In this document: piece by piece, positions 44,101 through 53,767 of the stretch | Numbering within the stretch: the stretch's first letter is position 1 | How the letters are laid out: every line of letters starts with the position of its first letter | NCBI RefSeq assembly: GCF_012034205.1 | Contig: NZ_JAATEM010000004.1 | Span: 1-64,000 of the forward strand | Direction of reading: 5' to 3' | From: Streptomyces composti | GTDB lineage: Bacteria > Actinomycetota > Actinomycetes > Streptomycetales > Streptomycetaceae | Length of the DNA stretch: 64,000 nt | Program-made: the position numbers and the translations under genes | Notes under the pieces: model-generated | Database searches by the model: none | What the model was told of the DNA's origin: nothing | Seen by the model: only the letters and a program-made list of their open reading frames with translations

Positions 44101-44453
44101 CGCATCGAGACGCGACCGGGTCGCGAGACACCCCGGACCACACCCCCGGCGGCGCCGAACCCGCCCTGACGGACACCGAACGCACCGAACGGGAGCTCGC
44201 CGACGCCCTGGCGGCCCTGGCCGGCGGGGTGCTGCCCGACCCCGACGCCTACCGCACCGCCCGCGGCGAGTGGCTGCGCCGGGAGCGCCGGCGCCGGCTC
44301 GTGCTGACCGTGCTGGTGGCCGTGGTGTTCACGCTGGCCACGCTGATCGGCCTGTGGGTGCTCAACCAGGCCCCCTCGGACCCCGGTGTGATCTTCTCCG
44401 GCGAGGGCTCCCCCGCCGCCTCGGGACCGTCACTCCCCCGGCCGCAGCCCTGA
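44097..44453 (+). CDS. Single-span membrane protein, putative anti-sigma factor
   Basis: A 118-residue protein with a soluble acidic N-terminal part (residues 1-58: ERTERELADALAALAGG), a basic RRERRRRL turn, one membrane helix (about residues 61-80) and a short Ser/Pro-rich outside tail. No ZAS zinc motif (HxxxCxxC) is present. Position directly after an ECF sigma gene with an ATGA overlap makes an anti-sigma role likely, but this is inference. Start ATG 44097. Confidence 0.78.
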   Translation: MTHRDATGSRDTPDHTPGGAEPALTDTERTERELADALAALAGGVLPDPDAYRTARGEWLRRERRRRLVLTVLVAVVFTLATLIGLWVLNQAPSDPGVIFSGEGSPAASGPSLPRPQP

Positions 44454-44486
44454 TTGCCCCCGCCGGTCGGCGGGCATCCGCACCAC

Positions 44487-46268
44487 GTGCATCGCATCGA
44501 GGACTACGCGCTCATCGGCGACGAACAGACCGCCGCCCTGATCGGCACGGACGGCTCCGTGGACTGGCTGTGCCTGCCACGCTTCGACTCGGGGGCCTGC
44601 TTCGCCCGGCTGCTCGGTGACGAGAACAACGGCCACTGGCGCATCGCCCCGGTCGGCGCCGACCGCTGCACCCGCCGCGCCTACCGCCCCGACACCCTCG
44701 TCCTGGACACGGTGTGGGAGACGGACGAGGGCACGGTCATGGTCACCGACCTGATGCCGCAGCGCGACCGGGCACCCGACCTGGTCCGCATCGTGCAGGG
44801 CCTGAGCGGCGAGGTCACCGTCCACAGCACGCTGCGGCTGCGCTTCGACTACGGCTCGGCGGTGCCCTGGGTGCGCCGGGAGGACGGCCACCGGGTGGCG
44901 GTCGCCGGGCCGGACTCGGTGTGGCTGCGCAGCGAGCCGGAGGTGCACACCTGGGGCGAGGAGCTGGGCACCCACTCGCAGTTCACGGTGCGCGAGGGCG
45001 AGCAGGTCGCGTTCGTGCTCACCTGGCACCCCTCCCACGAACCCCGCCCGCCGCTGGTCGACCCGTACACCTCGCTGGGGCACAGCGTCACCGACTGGCG
45101 CGCCTGGGCTGCGCGCTGCCGCTACCGCGGCCCGCACCGGGACGCCGTGGTCCGCTCGCTGATCACGCTCAAGGCGCTCACCTACGCGCCCACCGGCGGC
45201 ATCGTCGCCGCGCCCACCACCTCGCTGCCGGAGGAGCCGGGCGGGGTGCGCAACTGGGACTACCGCTTCTGCTGGCTGCGCGACTCCACCCTCACCCTCA
45301 ACGCGCTGCTGGCCGCCGGGTACAAGGAGGAGGCCGAGGCGTGGCGCAACTGGCTGCTGCGCGCGGTCGCCGGCGACCCCGCGGACCTGCAGATCATGTA
45401 CGGCGTGGCGGGCGAGCGGCGGCTGCCCGAGCTGGAACTGCCCTGGCTGGCCGGGTTCGACGGGGCCCGGCCGGTGCGGGTCGGCAACGACGCGGTCAAC
45501 CAGCTCCAGCTGGACGTCTACGGCGAGGTGATGGACTCGCTGGCGCTGGCGAGGCGTTCCGGGCTGCCCCCGAAGCCGGACATATGGGCGCTGCAGACGG
45601 TCCTGATGGACTTCCTGCGCACGGCCTGGCGGCAGCCGGACGAGGGGCTGTGGGAGGTGCGCGGCGGCCGGCGTCACTTCGTACACTCCAAGGTGATGGT
45701 GTGGGTGGCCGCCGACCGCGCGGTGCGCACCCTCGAGGAGCACCCCGAGCTCGAGGGCGACCTCGAGGGCTGGCGGCAACTGCGCGAGGAGGTGCACCGG
45801 GAGGTCTGCGAGAAGGGCTACGACCCCGAGCGGAACACCTTCACCCAGTCCTACGGCTCACGGGAACTGGACGCCGCCCTGCTGCTCATCCCGAGGGTGG
45901 GGTTCCTGCCGCCGGACGACCCCCGGGTGACCGGCACCATCGACGCCGTCCGCAAGGAGCTGGGGCAGGGCGGCCTGCTGCGCCGCTACTCCTCCCAGGC
46001 GCGCACCGTCGACGGGCTGCCCGGCGAGGAGGGCACCTTCATCGCCTGCACCTTCTGGCTGGCGGACGCCCTGCATCTGACGGGCCGCACCGAGGAGGCC
46101 AGGGAGCTGTTCGAGCGGCTGCTGGGGCTCGCCAACGACGTCGGGCTGCTGGCGGAGGAGTACGACCCGGTGCAGGGCCGGCTGCTGGGCAACTTCCCCC
46201 AGGCGTTCAGCCACATCGGCCTGGTGAACACGGCCCTCGCCCTGTACGGGGACCAGCAGGCAGGATAG
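44487..46268 (+). CDS. Glycoside hydrolase family 15 protein (trehalase/glucoamylase-like)
   Basis: A 593-residue GH15 enzyme without signal peptide, so probably intracellular. N-terminal beta-sandwich with IEDYALIGDEQTAALI and GSVDWLCLPRFDS. The (alpha/alpha)6 barrel has NWDYRFCWLRD, GNDAVNQLQLDVYGEV and the late LAEEYDP motif with a catalytic acidic residue. Actinobacterial members of this type act on trehalose or short glucans. Start GTG 44487 (MHRIEDYALIGD) is preferred; TTG 44454 is an alternative. It is fourth in the symporter-sigma run. Confidence 0.92.
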   Translation: MHRIEDYALIGDEQTAALIGTDGSVDWLCLPRFDSGACFARLLGDENNGHWRIAPVGADRCTRRAYRPDTLVLDTVWETDEGTVMVTDLMPQRDRAPDLVRIVQGLSGEVTVHSTLRLRFDYGSAVPWVRREDGHRVAVAGPDSVWLRSEPEVHTWGEELGTHSQFTVREGEQVAFVLTWHPSHEPRPPLVDPYTSLGHSVTDWRAWAARCRYRGPHRDAVVRSLITLKALTYAPTGGIVAAPTTSLPEEPGGVRNWDYRFCWLRDSTLTLNALLAAGYKEEAEAWRNWLLRAVAGDPADLQIMYGVAGERRLPELELPWLAGFDGARPVRVGNDAVNQLQLDVYGEVMDSLALARRSGLPPKPDIWALQTVLMDFLRTAWRQPDEGLWEVRGGRRHFVHSKVMVWVAADRAVRTLEEHPELEGDLEGWRQLREEVHREVCEKGYDPERNTFTQSYGSRELDAALLLIPRVGFLPPDDPRVTGTIDAVRKELGQGGLLRRYSSQARTVDGLPGEEGTFIACTFWLADALHLTGRTEEARELFERLLGLANDVGLLAEEYDPVQGRLLGNFPQAFSHIGLVNTALALYGDQQAG

Positions 46269-46273
46269 GGCGC

Positions 46274-47029
46274 ATGGATCTTGGACTGAAGGACCGGGTG
46301 TACGTCGTCACCGGGGCGACCCGCGGGCTGGGCCACGCCTCGGCACGGGAACTGGTCGCCGACGGGGCGAAGGTGGTCGTCTCGGGGCGGGAGGAGAAGA
46401 GCACCGCCGAGGCGGCGGTCGCGTTGGGGCCGAACGCGGTGGGCGTGGCCGCGGACAACGCCGACCCCGAGGCGCCGGCCCGGCTGATCGGGACCGCGCG
46501 GGAGCGCTTCGGCCGCTTCGACGGCATCCTCATCAGCGTGGGCGGGCCACCGCCGGGCTTCGTCGCGGACAACACGGACGAGCAGTGGCGGGCGGCGTTC
46601 GAGTCGGTGTTCCTGGGCGCGGTGCGGCTGGCCCGGGCCGCGGCCACCGAGCTGAACGAGGGCGGCGTCATCGGCTTCGTGCTCTCCGGTTCGGTGCACG
46701 AGCCGATCCCCGGCCTGACCATCTCCAACGGGCTGCGCCCTGGCCTGGCCGGCTTCGCCAAGTCCCTGGCGGACGAGCTGGGTCCGCGCGGCATCCGCGT
46801 CGTCGGCCTGCTGCCGGGCCGGATCGACACCGACCGGGTGCGCGAGCTGGACGCCGGCTCCGCCGACCCGGAGGCCACCCGCCGGGCCGCCGAGTCCCGC
46901 ATTCCGCTCCGCCGCTACGGCACCCCCGAGGAGTTCGGCCGGACCGCGGCCTTCCTCCTCTCCCCTGCGGCGTCCTATGTCTCCGGCGTCATGCTGCCGG
47001 TGGACGGCGGCTACCGGCACGGGTTCTGA
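46274..47029 (+). CDS. SDR-fold protein with altered catalytic site
   Basis: A 251-residue SDR. The cofactor motif TGATRGLG is intact, and VLSGSVHEP has the usual serine. But where classical SDRs have YxxxK the sequence reads SNGLRPGLAG, so Tyr and Lys are replaced. This matches a known subgroup of SDRs lacking the standard tetrad. C-terminus VMLPVDGGYRHGF is typical. It may bind NAD(P) with another chemistry or none. Start ATG 46274, five bases after the GH15 stop; last gene of the run. Confidence 0.9.
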   Translation: MDLGLKDRVYVVTGATRGLGHASARELVADGAKVVVSGREEKSTAEAAVALGPNAVGVAADNADPEAPARLIGTARERFGRFDGILISVGGPPPGFVADNTDEQWRAAFESVFLGAVRLARAAATELNEGGVIGFVLSGSVHEPIPGLTISNGLRPGLAGFAKSLADELGPRGIRVVGLLPGRIDTDRVRELDAGSADPEATRRAAESRIPLRRYGTPEEFGRTAAFLLSPAASYVSGVMLPVDGGYRHGF

Positions 47030-47087
47030 GAGCGGGACCGGGCGGCCCCCGGCACGGCGTCCGAGCCGCGCCGGCCGGGCCGTCGGG

Positions 47088-47675
47088 TCAGCTCACCCGT
47101 TCGGCCCGGTGGCGGACGCCGCGCAGGCGGACCTCGGCCGGGAGGCCGGCCAGGCCTGCCGAGTCGCGGGCGTGGGCCAGGGTGCGGTGGGTCAGGTCGT
47201 CCAGGGCCGTGCCGGGGTCGATGTGGGGGGCCAGAGACATGCGTACCCGGACCGCGGGGGCCTGGCGGCGGCCGGTGAGATGGACCTGGGCCTGTTCGAC
47301 GCCCGACAGGTGCGCGGCGTCCTCGGTGAGCGCGTGTTCGAGGGCCCGGCCGTGCACCACCGCCTCCTCGCCGTCGCCGGTGTCCACCAGGACGTGGGCG
47401 AGGCGGCGCCGGCGCAGCACCGCGACCAGCCACCACAGGGCGAGCAGCAGCAGGGCGGCGAGAACCGCGACGACCACCGGCCACCACCAGCCCTCCTCCC
47501 GCCAGCGGGTGCGCTCCGCCTCGCTCAGCAGCACGTCGTCCTTGCCGTCGTGCAGCCACCAGGACGGGGCCGGCGCTCCCAGCCCGATCGCCAGCACCGA
47601 GCCGCCGAGGGCGACGAGCACCAGCCCGGCCAGGCCGAGCAGGACACGGTTGACGACCCTGAGCACCGCCCTCAC
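47088..47675 (-). CDS. AmaP-like alkaline shock membrane protein
   Basis: A 195-residue protein with two membrane helices (about residues 8-28 and 62-85: WWPVVVAVLAALLLLALWWLV) separated by a short polar loop. A C-terminal Asp23-like domain follows (HALTEDAAHLSGVEQAQVHL, then VRVRMSLAPHIDPGTALDDL). This is the layout of AmaP, which anchors Asp23 proteins to the membrane in staphylococci. Start GTG 47675 overlaps the DUF6286 gene stop (GTGA). Last gene of the Asp23 module. Confidence 0.85.
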   Translation of the reverse strand: MRAVLRVVNRVLLGLAGLVLVALGGSVLAIGLGAPAPSWWLHDGKDDVLLSEAERTRWREEGWWWPVVVAVLAALLLLALWWLVAVLRRRRLAHVLVDTGDGEEAVVHGRALEHALTEDAAHLSGVEQAQVHLTGRRQAPAVRVRMSLAPHIDPGTALDDLTHRTLAHARDSAGLAGLPAEVRLRGVRHRAERVS

Positions 47676-48286
47676 CCCTTCCTGCCGGAGCGCCGCACCC
47701 GCACCGACAGGGCGGGCGGCCGGGCGAGACCGAGCCCGCGCACCGCGTCGGTGAGGACGGCGTCCAGGTCGTCGTGCACCTCGTCCAGTTCCCGGAAGTG
47801 CGACACCGCGCGGACGTCGGCCCGGCGGCGCCGCACCCGCACCCGCACCGACTGCACACCCGCCACCTCCATGGCCCGGTCCCGCAGCACCAACGCGGCC
47901 GCGTCCCGGTGCAGTCCGGCGCGGACGTCGGGGTGGGTGCGGCGCATGGTGAGCAGCGGCCGCAGTCCAGGGGTCAGTGCCAGCAGGAGCAGCCACAGGC
48001 CCAGCGCTGCGGCGACGCCGGCGCCGACCAGCACCCAGATGTCGTCCAGGGGCCGTCGGGCCAGCTGCCGCGCCAGCTCGCGGCGCCACTTCATCGCGGG
48101 CCGGTCGGCGCGCACGGCGGCGATGTCGTAGAGGAACGCGCCCGCGATCACCAGGGTCACCAGCGCGAGCAGCGCCGCAGGGACGCGGCGGGCCGACCAG
48201 AAGCGCCGGCGCTGCTTCCGTCCGGGCCCGGCCGACGCCGGCGGCGGCGGGGTCTTGTCGAGGACCGTGCCGGTGTATTCGCTCAT
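47672..48286 (-). CDS. DUF6286 membrane protein
   Basis: A 204-residue protein: cytoplasmic basic N-terminus (GPGRKQRRRFWSARR), helix 1 (VPAALLALVTLVIAGAFLYD), polar loop, helix 2 (IWVLVGAGVAAALGLWLLLL) and a C-terminal region AALVLRDRAMEVAGVQSVRV with alternating beta-strands that looks like a small Asp23-type domain. Membership in DUF6286 is from recall. Start ATG 48286 overlaps the upstream Asp23 stop (ATGA). It is part of the same operon. Confidence 0.82.
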   Translation of the reverse strand: MSEYTGTVLDKTPPPPASAGPGRKQRRRFWSARRVPAALLALVTLVIAGAFLYDIAAVRADRPAMKWRRELARQLARRPLDDIWVLVGAGVAAALGLWLLLLALTPGLRPLLTMRRTHPDVRAGLHRDAAALVLRDRAMEVAGVQSVRVRVRRRRADVRAVSHFRELDEVHDDLDAVLTDAVRGLGLARPPALSVRVRRSGRKG

Positions 48287-48666
48287 CGGATCCTCCCCTG
48301 GGCCGCGCCCGGCGCCGTCGCCAGGTGGAGCCGCTCCACGTGCACGACCACCTCCGGCACATGCATGCCGGCCAGCGTGCCCACCCGTTCGGTGACCTGG
48401 CTGCGCACCTGCCCGCACCGGCCGCCGATGTCGCACGGGTAGTCGAGCTCGACGTGGACGCGGACCCGGGCGGTGTCGTCGTGCACCACGACGGTGGCGT
48501 GCGGCGGTGCGGCGTCCGGGTGCAGCGCGCCGACGGCCTCTCGGGCGGCCCGGGAGGCGATCTTGGCGACCACCCGGTCGGCGATCTTCGTCGCTCCGCG
48601 CTCGCCGGGCGCGACGGCGGCCGGCGCCGGCGCGGACTCACCGGCCTGTGTGCTCACCCGTGTCAC
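48283..48666 (-). CDS. Asp23/Gls24-family envelope stress protein (copy 1)
   Basis: A 127-residue Asp23/Gls24 protein: flexible Ala/Pro N-terminus then IADRVVAKIASRAAREAVGAL, the beta-strands VRVHVELDYP, and the helix QVRSQVTERVGTLAGM with a final VVVHVERLHLA. Asp23 proteins are membrane-associated by partner proteins and linked to alkaline/envelope stress. Two cysteines (CDIGGRC) are unusual. Start GTG 48666; it overlaps both neighbours by four bases, as a strongly coupled operon. Confidence 0.9.
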   Translation of the reverse strand: MTRVSTQAGESAPAPAAVAPGERGATKIADRVVAKIASRAAREAVGALHPDAAPPHATVVVHDDTARVRVHVELDYPCDIGGRCGQVRSQVTERVGTLAGMHVPEVVVHVERLHLATAPGAAQGRIR

Positions 48667-48848
48667 CGTCGCCGTTCACCGCGCGGGCGGAAGAAGTCCC
48701 CGAGCTCGTAGTCCCCCTCGAGGAACCGCCCGACCCCGAAGCCGACGGCCCCGAGGGCCGCCACCAGCAGGAAGGCCCCGAATCCGCCGAAGTACCCGGC
48801 GAAGCCCAGCGCCATCCCGGCGATCATGCCGACCACGGCCATGCTCAT
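48663..48848 (-). CDS. Small Gly-rich two-helix membrane protein (DUF2273-like)
   Basis: A 61-residue protein: two hydrophobic helices, SMAVVGMIAGMALGFAGYFG and GAFLLVAALGAVGFGVGRFL, then a charged tail GDYELGDFFRPRGERRR. It resembles the DUF2273 proteins that accompany Asp23 genes. Probably a membrane anchor in the module. Start ATG 48848; its stop overlaps the next Asp23 gene by four bases. Confidence 0.82.
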   Translation of the reverse strand: MSMAVVGMIAGMALGFAGYFGGFGAFLLVAALGAVGFGVGRFLEGDYELGDFFRPRGERRR

Positions 48849-48881
48849 GTGCGCTCCTCAGTTCCTCGCGCCGGGGGTGCG

Positions 48882-49367
48882 TCACTGCAGCCGGGACTCC
48901 GGCTCCTCGTCCTCCTCGTCGGGCAGCTTCACATCGCTCACCGCGATGTTGACCTCGACGACCTCCAGGCCGGTCATCCGCTCCACGGCCGCGATGACGT
49001 TCTCCCGCACGTCCCTGGCGACATCCGCGATGGGGACGCCGTAGTCGACGACGATCTCCAGGTCGAGCGCGGTCTGCACCTCGCCGACCTCGGCCTTGAC
49101 ACCGCGGGTCACCGACTTCGAGCCGGGCACCCGGTCGCGCACGGCGCCGAAGGTGCGGGACGCTCCGCTGCCCATGGCGTGCACGCCGACCACGTCGCGG
49201 GCGGCCAGTGCGGCGATCTTCTCCACGACACCGTCGGCGATGGTGGTACGGCCGCGGGTCGCGGGGTCGCCGCCGCCTCGCCGGGTGCCCTGGCGTGCGG
49301 AGCTCTCCGGAAGGGTCTTCTCCGTGTCGGGGCCTCGGGTCGAGGCTCCTTCGGTCATGTCGGTCAT
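48882..49367 (-). CDS. Asp23/Gls24-family envelope stress protein (copy 2)
   Basis: A 161-residue Asp23/Gls24 protein, the most canonical in this module: disordered start, then IADGVVEKIAALAARDVVGV, VGEVQTALDLEIVVDYGVPI and VAAVERMTGLEVVEVNIAVSD-like strands with an acidic C-terminal tail (DEEDEEPESRLQ). First gene of the minus-strand operon of five. Start ATG 49367, with ATG 49358 as a close alternative. The short gap to the divergent gene at 49453 carries both promoters. Confidence 0.93.
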   Translation of the reverse strand: MTDMTEGASTRGPDTEKTLPESSARQGTRRGGGDPATRGRTTIADGVVEKIAALAARDVVGVHAMGSGASRTFGAVRDRVPGSKSVTRGVKAEVGEVQTALDLEIVVDYGVPIADVARDVRENVIAAVERMTGLEVVEVNIAVSDVKLPDEEDEEPESRLQ

Positions 49368-49452
49368 CGCCGTTACGTCCCTTCGGTCGTCCTCCTGACC
49401 ACCGTAAGCGCGCTGGCGTGGTCGCGCGCCAGGTATGCGGCAAGCTGGAGGA

Positions 49453-50319
49453 ATGGCGGCGGAGCGATGGACGCAGGCGGTGCGGCGGCAGCTGGGCCTC
49501 GGCAGGCTGCTGCCCCTGGGCGGGGCGCGGGACGGGGCGTGGATCGCGGAGCGTGCCGTCGAACCGGTGCTGCGCGATGCGGTGACGCAGGGGGTGCCCG
49601 AGGTGCGCCTCGGCGCGGTACGGATCGGGCTCGCGGGCTCCGGGGAGGCGGCCGAGCCGGCGGTGCCGTCCCCGCCGAGCGCGCTGCCGCCGGCCCCGCT
49701 GCGGCTGACGGCGCGGTTCGCGGCGGTCGCGTCGGAGCTGGAGTCGGAGTCGCTGCCGGCCACGGCGGACCGCCTGCGGGCGGCACTGGCGCAGGCCGCG
49801 GCGGAGCACATCGGGCTGGCGGTGACGGAGATCGACCTGACGGTGACGGACTTGCTGGAGGGCCCTCCGGAGACGGAGGGGGCGGGCGGGGGCGGGGCGG
49901 AGTGCCGGGAGCCTGGGGAGTCCGGGGAGTCCGGGGAGTCCGGGAAGGACAAAGGGTCCGGGGGGTCCGGGGGGTCCGGGGAATCCGGAGGATCCGGGGC
50001 CGCTGACGAGGGCGACGGCTCCGGTTCCGGTTCCGAGGAGGATCAGGCGCCCCCACCCGGTTCCGAGGAGAGCCGGGTCGCCGCGGCGGCGCTCGCCGTC
50101 CCCGGGGTGAGCAGGCTGACGCGCGTGCTGGGACGCGCGGTGCACGTCACGGAGCCGGGGGCCGCCGCGTCCGCGCTTCCCCGGCGTCATGTGCGCGTGG
50201 ACCTGGCGGTGCGCGCGGACCACCGCCCCGTGGAGGTGGCCCGCGCGGTCCGCACGGCCGTGTCGCAGACGCTCCCGGACCGGCCGACGGCGGCGGTCCT
50301 GGTCACCGCCCTCGACTGA
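49453..50319 (+). CDS. Two-part Asp23-like protein with repeat-coded Gly/Ser linker
   Basis: A 288-residue protein that databases tend to name nucleopolyhedrovirus P10 family. By eye it contains two regions with the Asp23 strand-helix-strand rhythm: residues 70-140 (LRLTARFAAVASE, then AAAEHIGLAVTEIDLTVTDL) and 205-288 (RVAAAALAVPGVSRL, then HVRVDLAVRADHRPVEVARAVR). They are joined by a Gly/Ser/Glu linker (about 150-190) coded by 9-bp repeats. It is divergent from the Asp23 operon, so a partner role is likely. Start ATG 49453; ATG 49435 is possible. Confidence 0.78.
   Translation: MAAERWTQAVRRQLGLGRLLPLGGARDGAWIAERAVEPVLRDAVTQGVPEVRLGAVRIGLAGSGEAAEPAVPSPPSALPPAPLRLTARFAAVASELESESLPATADRLRAALAQAAAEHIGLAVTEIDLTVTDLLEGPPETEGAGGGGAECREPGESGESGESGKDKGSGGSGGSGESGGSGAADEGDGSGSGSEEDQAPPPGSEESRVAAAALAVPGVSRLTRVLGRAVHVTEPGAAASALPRRHVRVDLAVRADHRPVEVARAVRTAVSQTLPDRPTAAVLVTALD
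49912..50001 (+). repeat. 9-bp coding minisatellite
   Basis: Ten 9-bp units of TCCGGGGAG type in register with the reading frame, each coding Ser-Gly-Glu or Ser-Gly-Gly. One unit (49948-49956) is diverged, coding Asp-Lys-Gly. The repeat makes the linker of the double Asp23-like protein. Confidence 0.88.
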
Positions 50320-50331
50320 GGGGAGTGCCGG

Positions 50332-51144
50332 TCATTCGCCGAGTCCGGCGAGGTCGCGCAGGCGGCGGGCCTGGGCGGCGCGTTCGGCGGCGCGCTGCTC
50401 CTCGTAGGTGCGGTCCTGGGCGCCGCGCAGCAGCGCCTTGGTCTCGATGACCGCGTCGCGGGGAGCCGCGAGCAGGGCGGAGGCGAGGTCGCCGACCGCC
50501 GCGTCGAGGTCGGCCGCGGGCACCGCCACATTGGCCAGGCCGATGCTCACGGACTCCTCGGCCCCGACGAAGCGGCCGGTCGCGCAGATCTCCAGCGCGC
50601 GGGCGTAACCGACCAGCCCGACCAGCGGGTGGGTGCCGGTCAGGTCGGGGACCAGGCCCAGGCTGGTCTCGCGCATGGCGAACTGCACGTCGTCGGCGAC
50701 CACGCGCAGATCACAGGCGAGGGCCAGCTGGAAGCCGGCGCCGATCGCATGGCCCTGCACGGCCGCGATGGACACGATGTCGCTGCGCCGCCACCAGGTG
50801 AACGCCTCCTGGTACTCGGCGATGGTCGCGTCCAGCGTCGCGTCGTCGCCGCGCGCGAGATCGGTGAACGACGGCTCGCCGTCGAAGCCCTCCGGCGTGA
50901 ACGCCTGCCGGTCGAGCCCCGCGGAGAAGGACTTGCCCTCCCCGCGCAGCACCACGACCCGGACGGAGCCCGGCAGCAGCCGGCCGGCCTCGGTCAGCGC
51001 GCGCCAGAGAGCGGGGCTCTGCGCATTGCGCTTGGCCGGGTTGGTCAGCGTCACCGTGGCGATCGCGTCGTCGACGGTGAGCCGTACGCCGTCCTTGTCG
51101 AGTACGGGACTGGCGGGACCGAGGTCCTGGGCGGACGAAGCCAT
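50332..51144 (-). CDS. Enoyl-CoA hydratase/isomerase (crotonase) family protein
   Basis: A 270-residue crotonase-fold protein. The oxyanion-hole segments are GEGKSFSAGLDRQAF and AVQGHAIGAGFQLALACD, followed by MRETSLGLVPDLTGTHPLVGLVG, which differs from the standard two-Glu hydratase site. The reaction could therefore be isomerisation or another crotonase activity. Start ATG 51144 (MASSAQDLGP). Convergent with the P10-like gene, 12 bp apart. Substrate unknown. Confidence 0.9.
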   Translation of the reverse strand: MASSAQDLGPASPVLDKDGVRLTVDDAIATVTLTNPAKRNAQSPALWRALTEAGRLLPGSVRVVVLRGEGKSFSAGLDRQAFTPEGFDGEPSFTDLARGDDATLDATIAEYQEAFTWWRRSDIVSIAAVQGHAIGAGFQLALACDLRVVADDVQFAMRETSLGLVPDLTGTHPLVGLVGYARALEICATGRFVGAEESVSIGLANVAVPAADLDAAVGDLASALLAAPRDAVIETKALLRGAQDRTYEEQRAAERAAQARRLRDLAGLGE

Positions 51145-51300
51145 GGGGCGCCTCCGAAGGGTGCGGTCGTCTTCCGTACCGCACGACAGGCTCGCACCCG
51201 TCCCGCGGCACAGCTAAGTGACTGCACAGTAACCACCCAGCCGGTCGGTCGGCCGACCGGGTGGCCACTTATCGGGGCGCTCCGGTTTCGACGCTCCGGG

Positions 51301-51519
51301 TCAGCTCGCGGACTTCTTGCCGCGGGTTGCCCCGCCACGCCCGCGGAGCGTGACGCCCGACTCGCTCAGCATCCGGTGCACAAAGCCATACGAGCGGCCG
51401 GTCTCCTCGGCCAACGCCCGGATGCTCGCACCGGCGTCGTACTTCTTCTTCAGGTCTGCCGCGAGCTTGTCGCGCGCGGCGCCGGTAACCCGGCTGCCCT
51501 TCTTCAGAGTCTCGGCCAC
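51301..51519 (-). CDS. gbn: Gbn-like small nucleoid-associated DNA-binding protein
   Basis: A 72-residue basic protein: N-terminus AETLKKGSRVTG, helix region ARDKLAADLKKKYDAGAS, the helix-turn-helix IRALAEETGRSYGFVHRML and a Lys/Arg tail. It matches what I recall of Gbn (SCO1839), a nucleoid-associated protein of S. coelicolor that binds GATC-centred sites and affects sporulation. The GTG start at 51519 with a GAGG site gives the right size; the longer frame from 51660 adds unrelated residues. Upstream lies the terminator of the ABC-F gene. Confidence 0.87.
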   Translation of the reverse strand: MAETLKKGSRVTGAARDKLAADLKKKYDAGASIRALAEETGRSYGFVHRMLSESGVTLRGRGGATRGKKSAS

Positions 51520-51720
51520 CCGTGCCTCCTCATGGGAAGTGCGCTCTGGTCTTCTCATGATCACCCCTACCGGGCCCGATGGCCACCCATTCGGCAAGGT
51601 CCGTGAGACAAGGTTGTGACGACAGGAGTCCGTCCCCACAAGCGGAATGCGGAATTCCATCCGGTCTCCTTGATACCGCCGAACGGGTTCCTTCGTGAAG
51701 TGCCAGGTCAGAAAGGCGGG

Positions 51721-51755
51721 GCGGCCGGACCCCCGCTTCTCGGGGGTCCGGCCGC
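51721..51755 (-). terminator. Terminator of the ABC-F gene
   Basis: Perfect 15-bp stem (51721-51735 with 51741-51755), 5-nt loop, followed on the minus strand by a T-containing tract. It separates the ABC-F gene from gbn. Confidence 0.88.
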
Positions 51756-51913
51756 GAAATCCGTGTAGGACACACCCCGGTACGAGGAGATCTCACACAG
51801 ATGACGGATCACCGATGGGCCGAATGATCCATACGCCGTTGATCACGCCGGGGTGGGCAGCCGGAACACGGTCGGTGCCGGGGCCCCGCGCACCCGGATC
51901 GGGCGTCTCGGGA

Positions 51914-53512
<1,599 letters not shown>

Positions 53513-53767
53513 TGGTCAGACTCCTGAGCGGGTGGGTGGCGGGTGGGCGGCTGAGGTCGTTCCCGCCGTCTAATGCGCAAGGAGAATGGCCATGCGGGCC
53601 ATTCTAACGGTGCGGTGCAAGCGGATTTCCGGCGCCGGGGGCGCCGAGCTGCCGTGCCGGGTCGTTGTCAGTGGCAGGTGTCACACTGACCGCGAGTGGT
53701 GACAAGCGGACGGGCACCACGGGCGGTACGACGAACGGCACAACGGACGACTCGAGGAGTGATCGTC

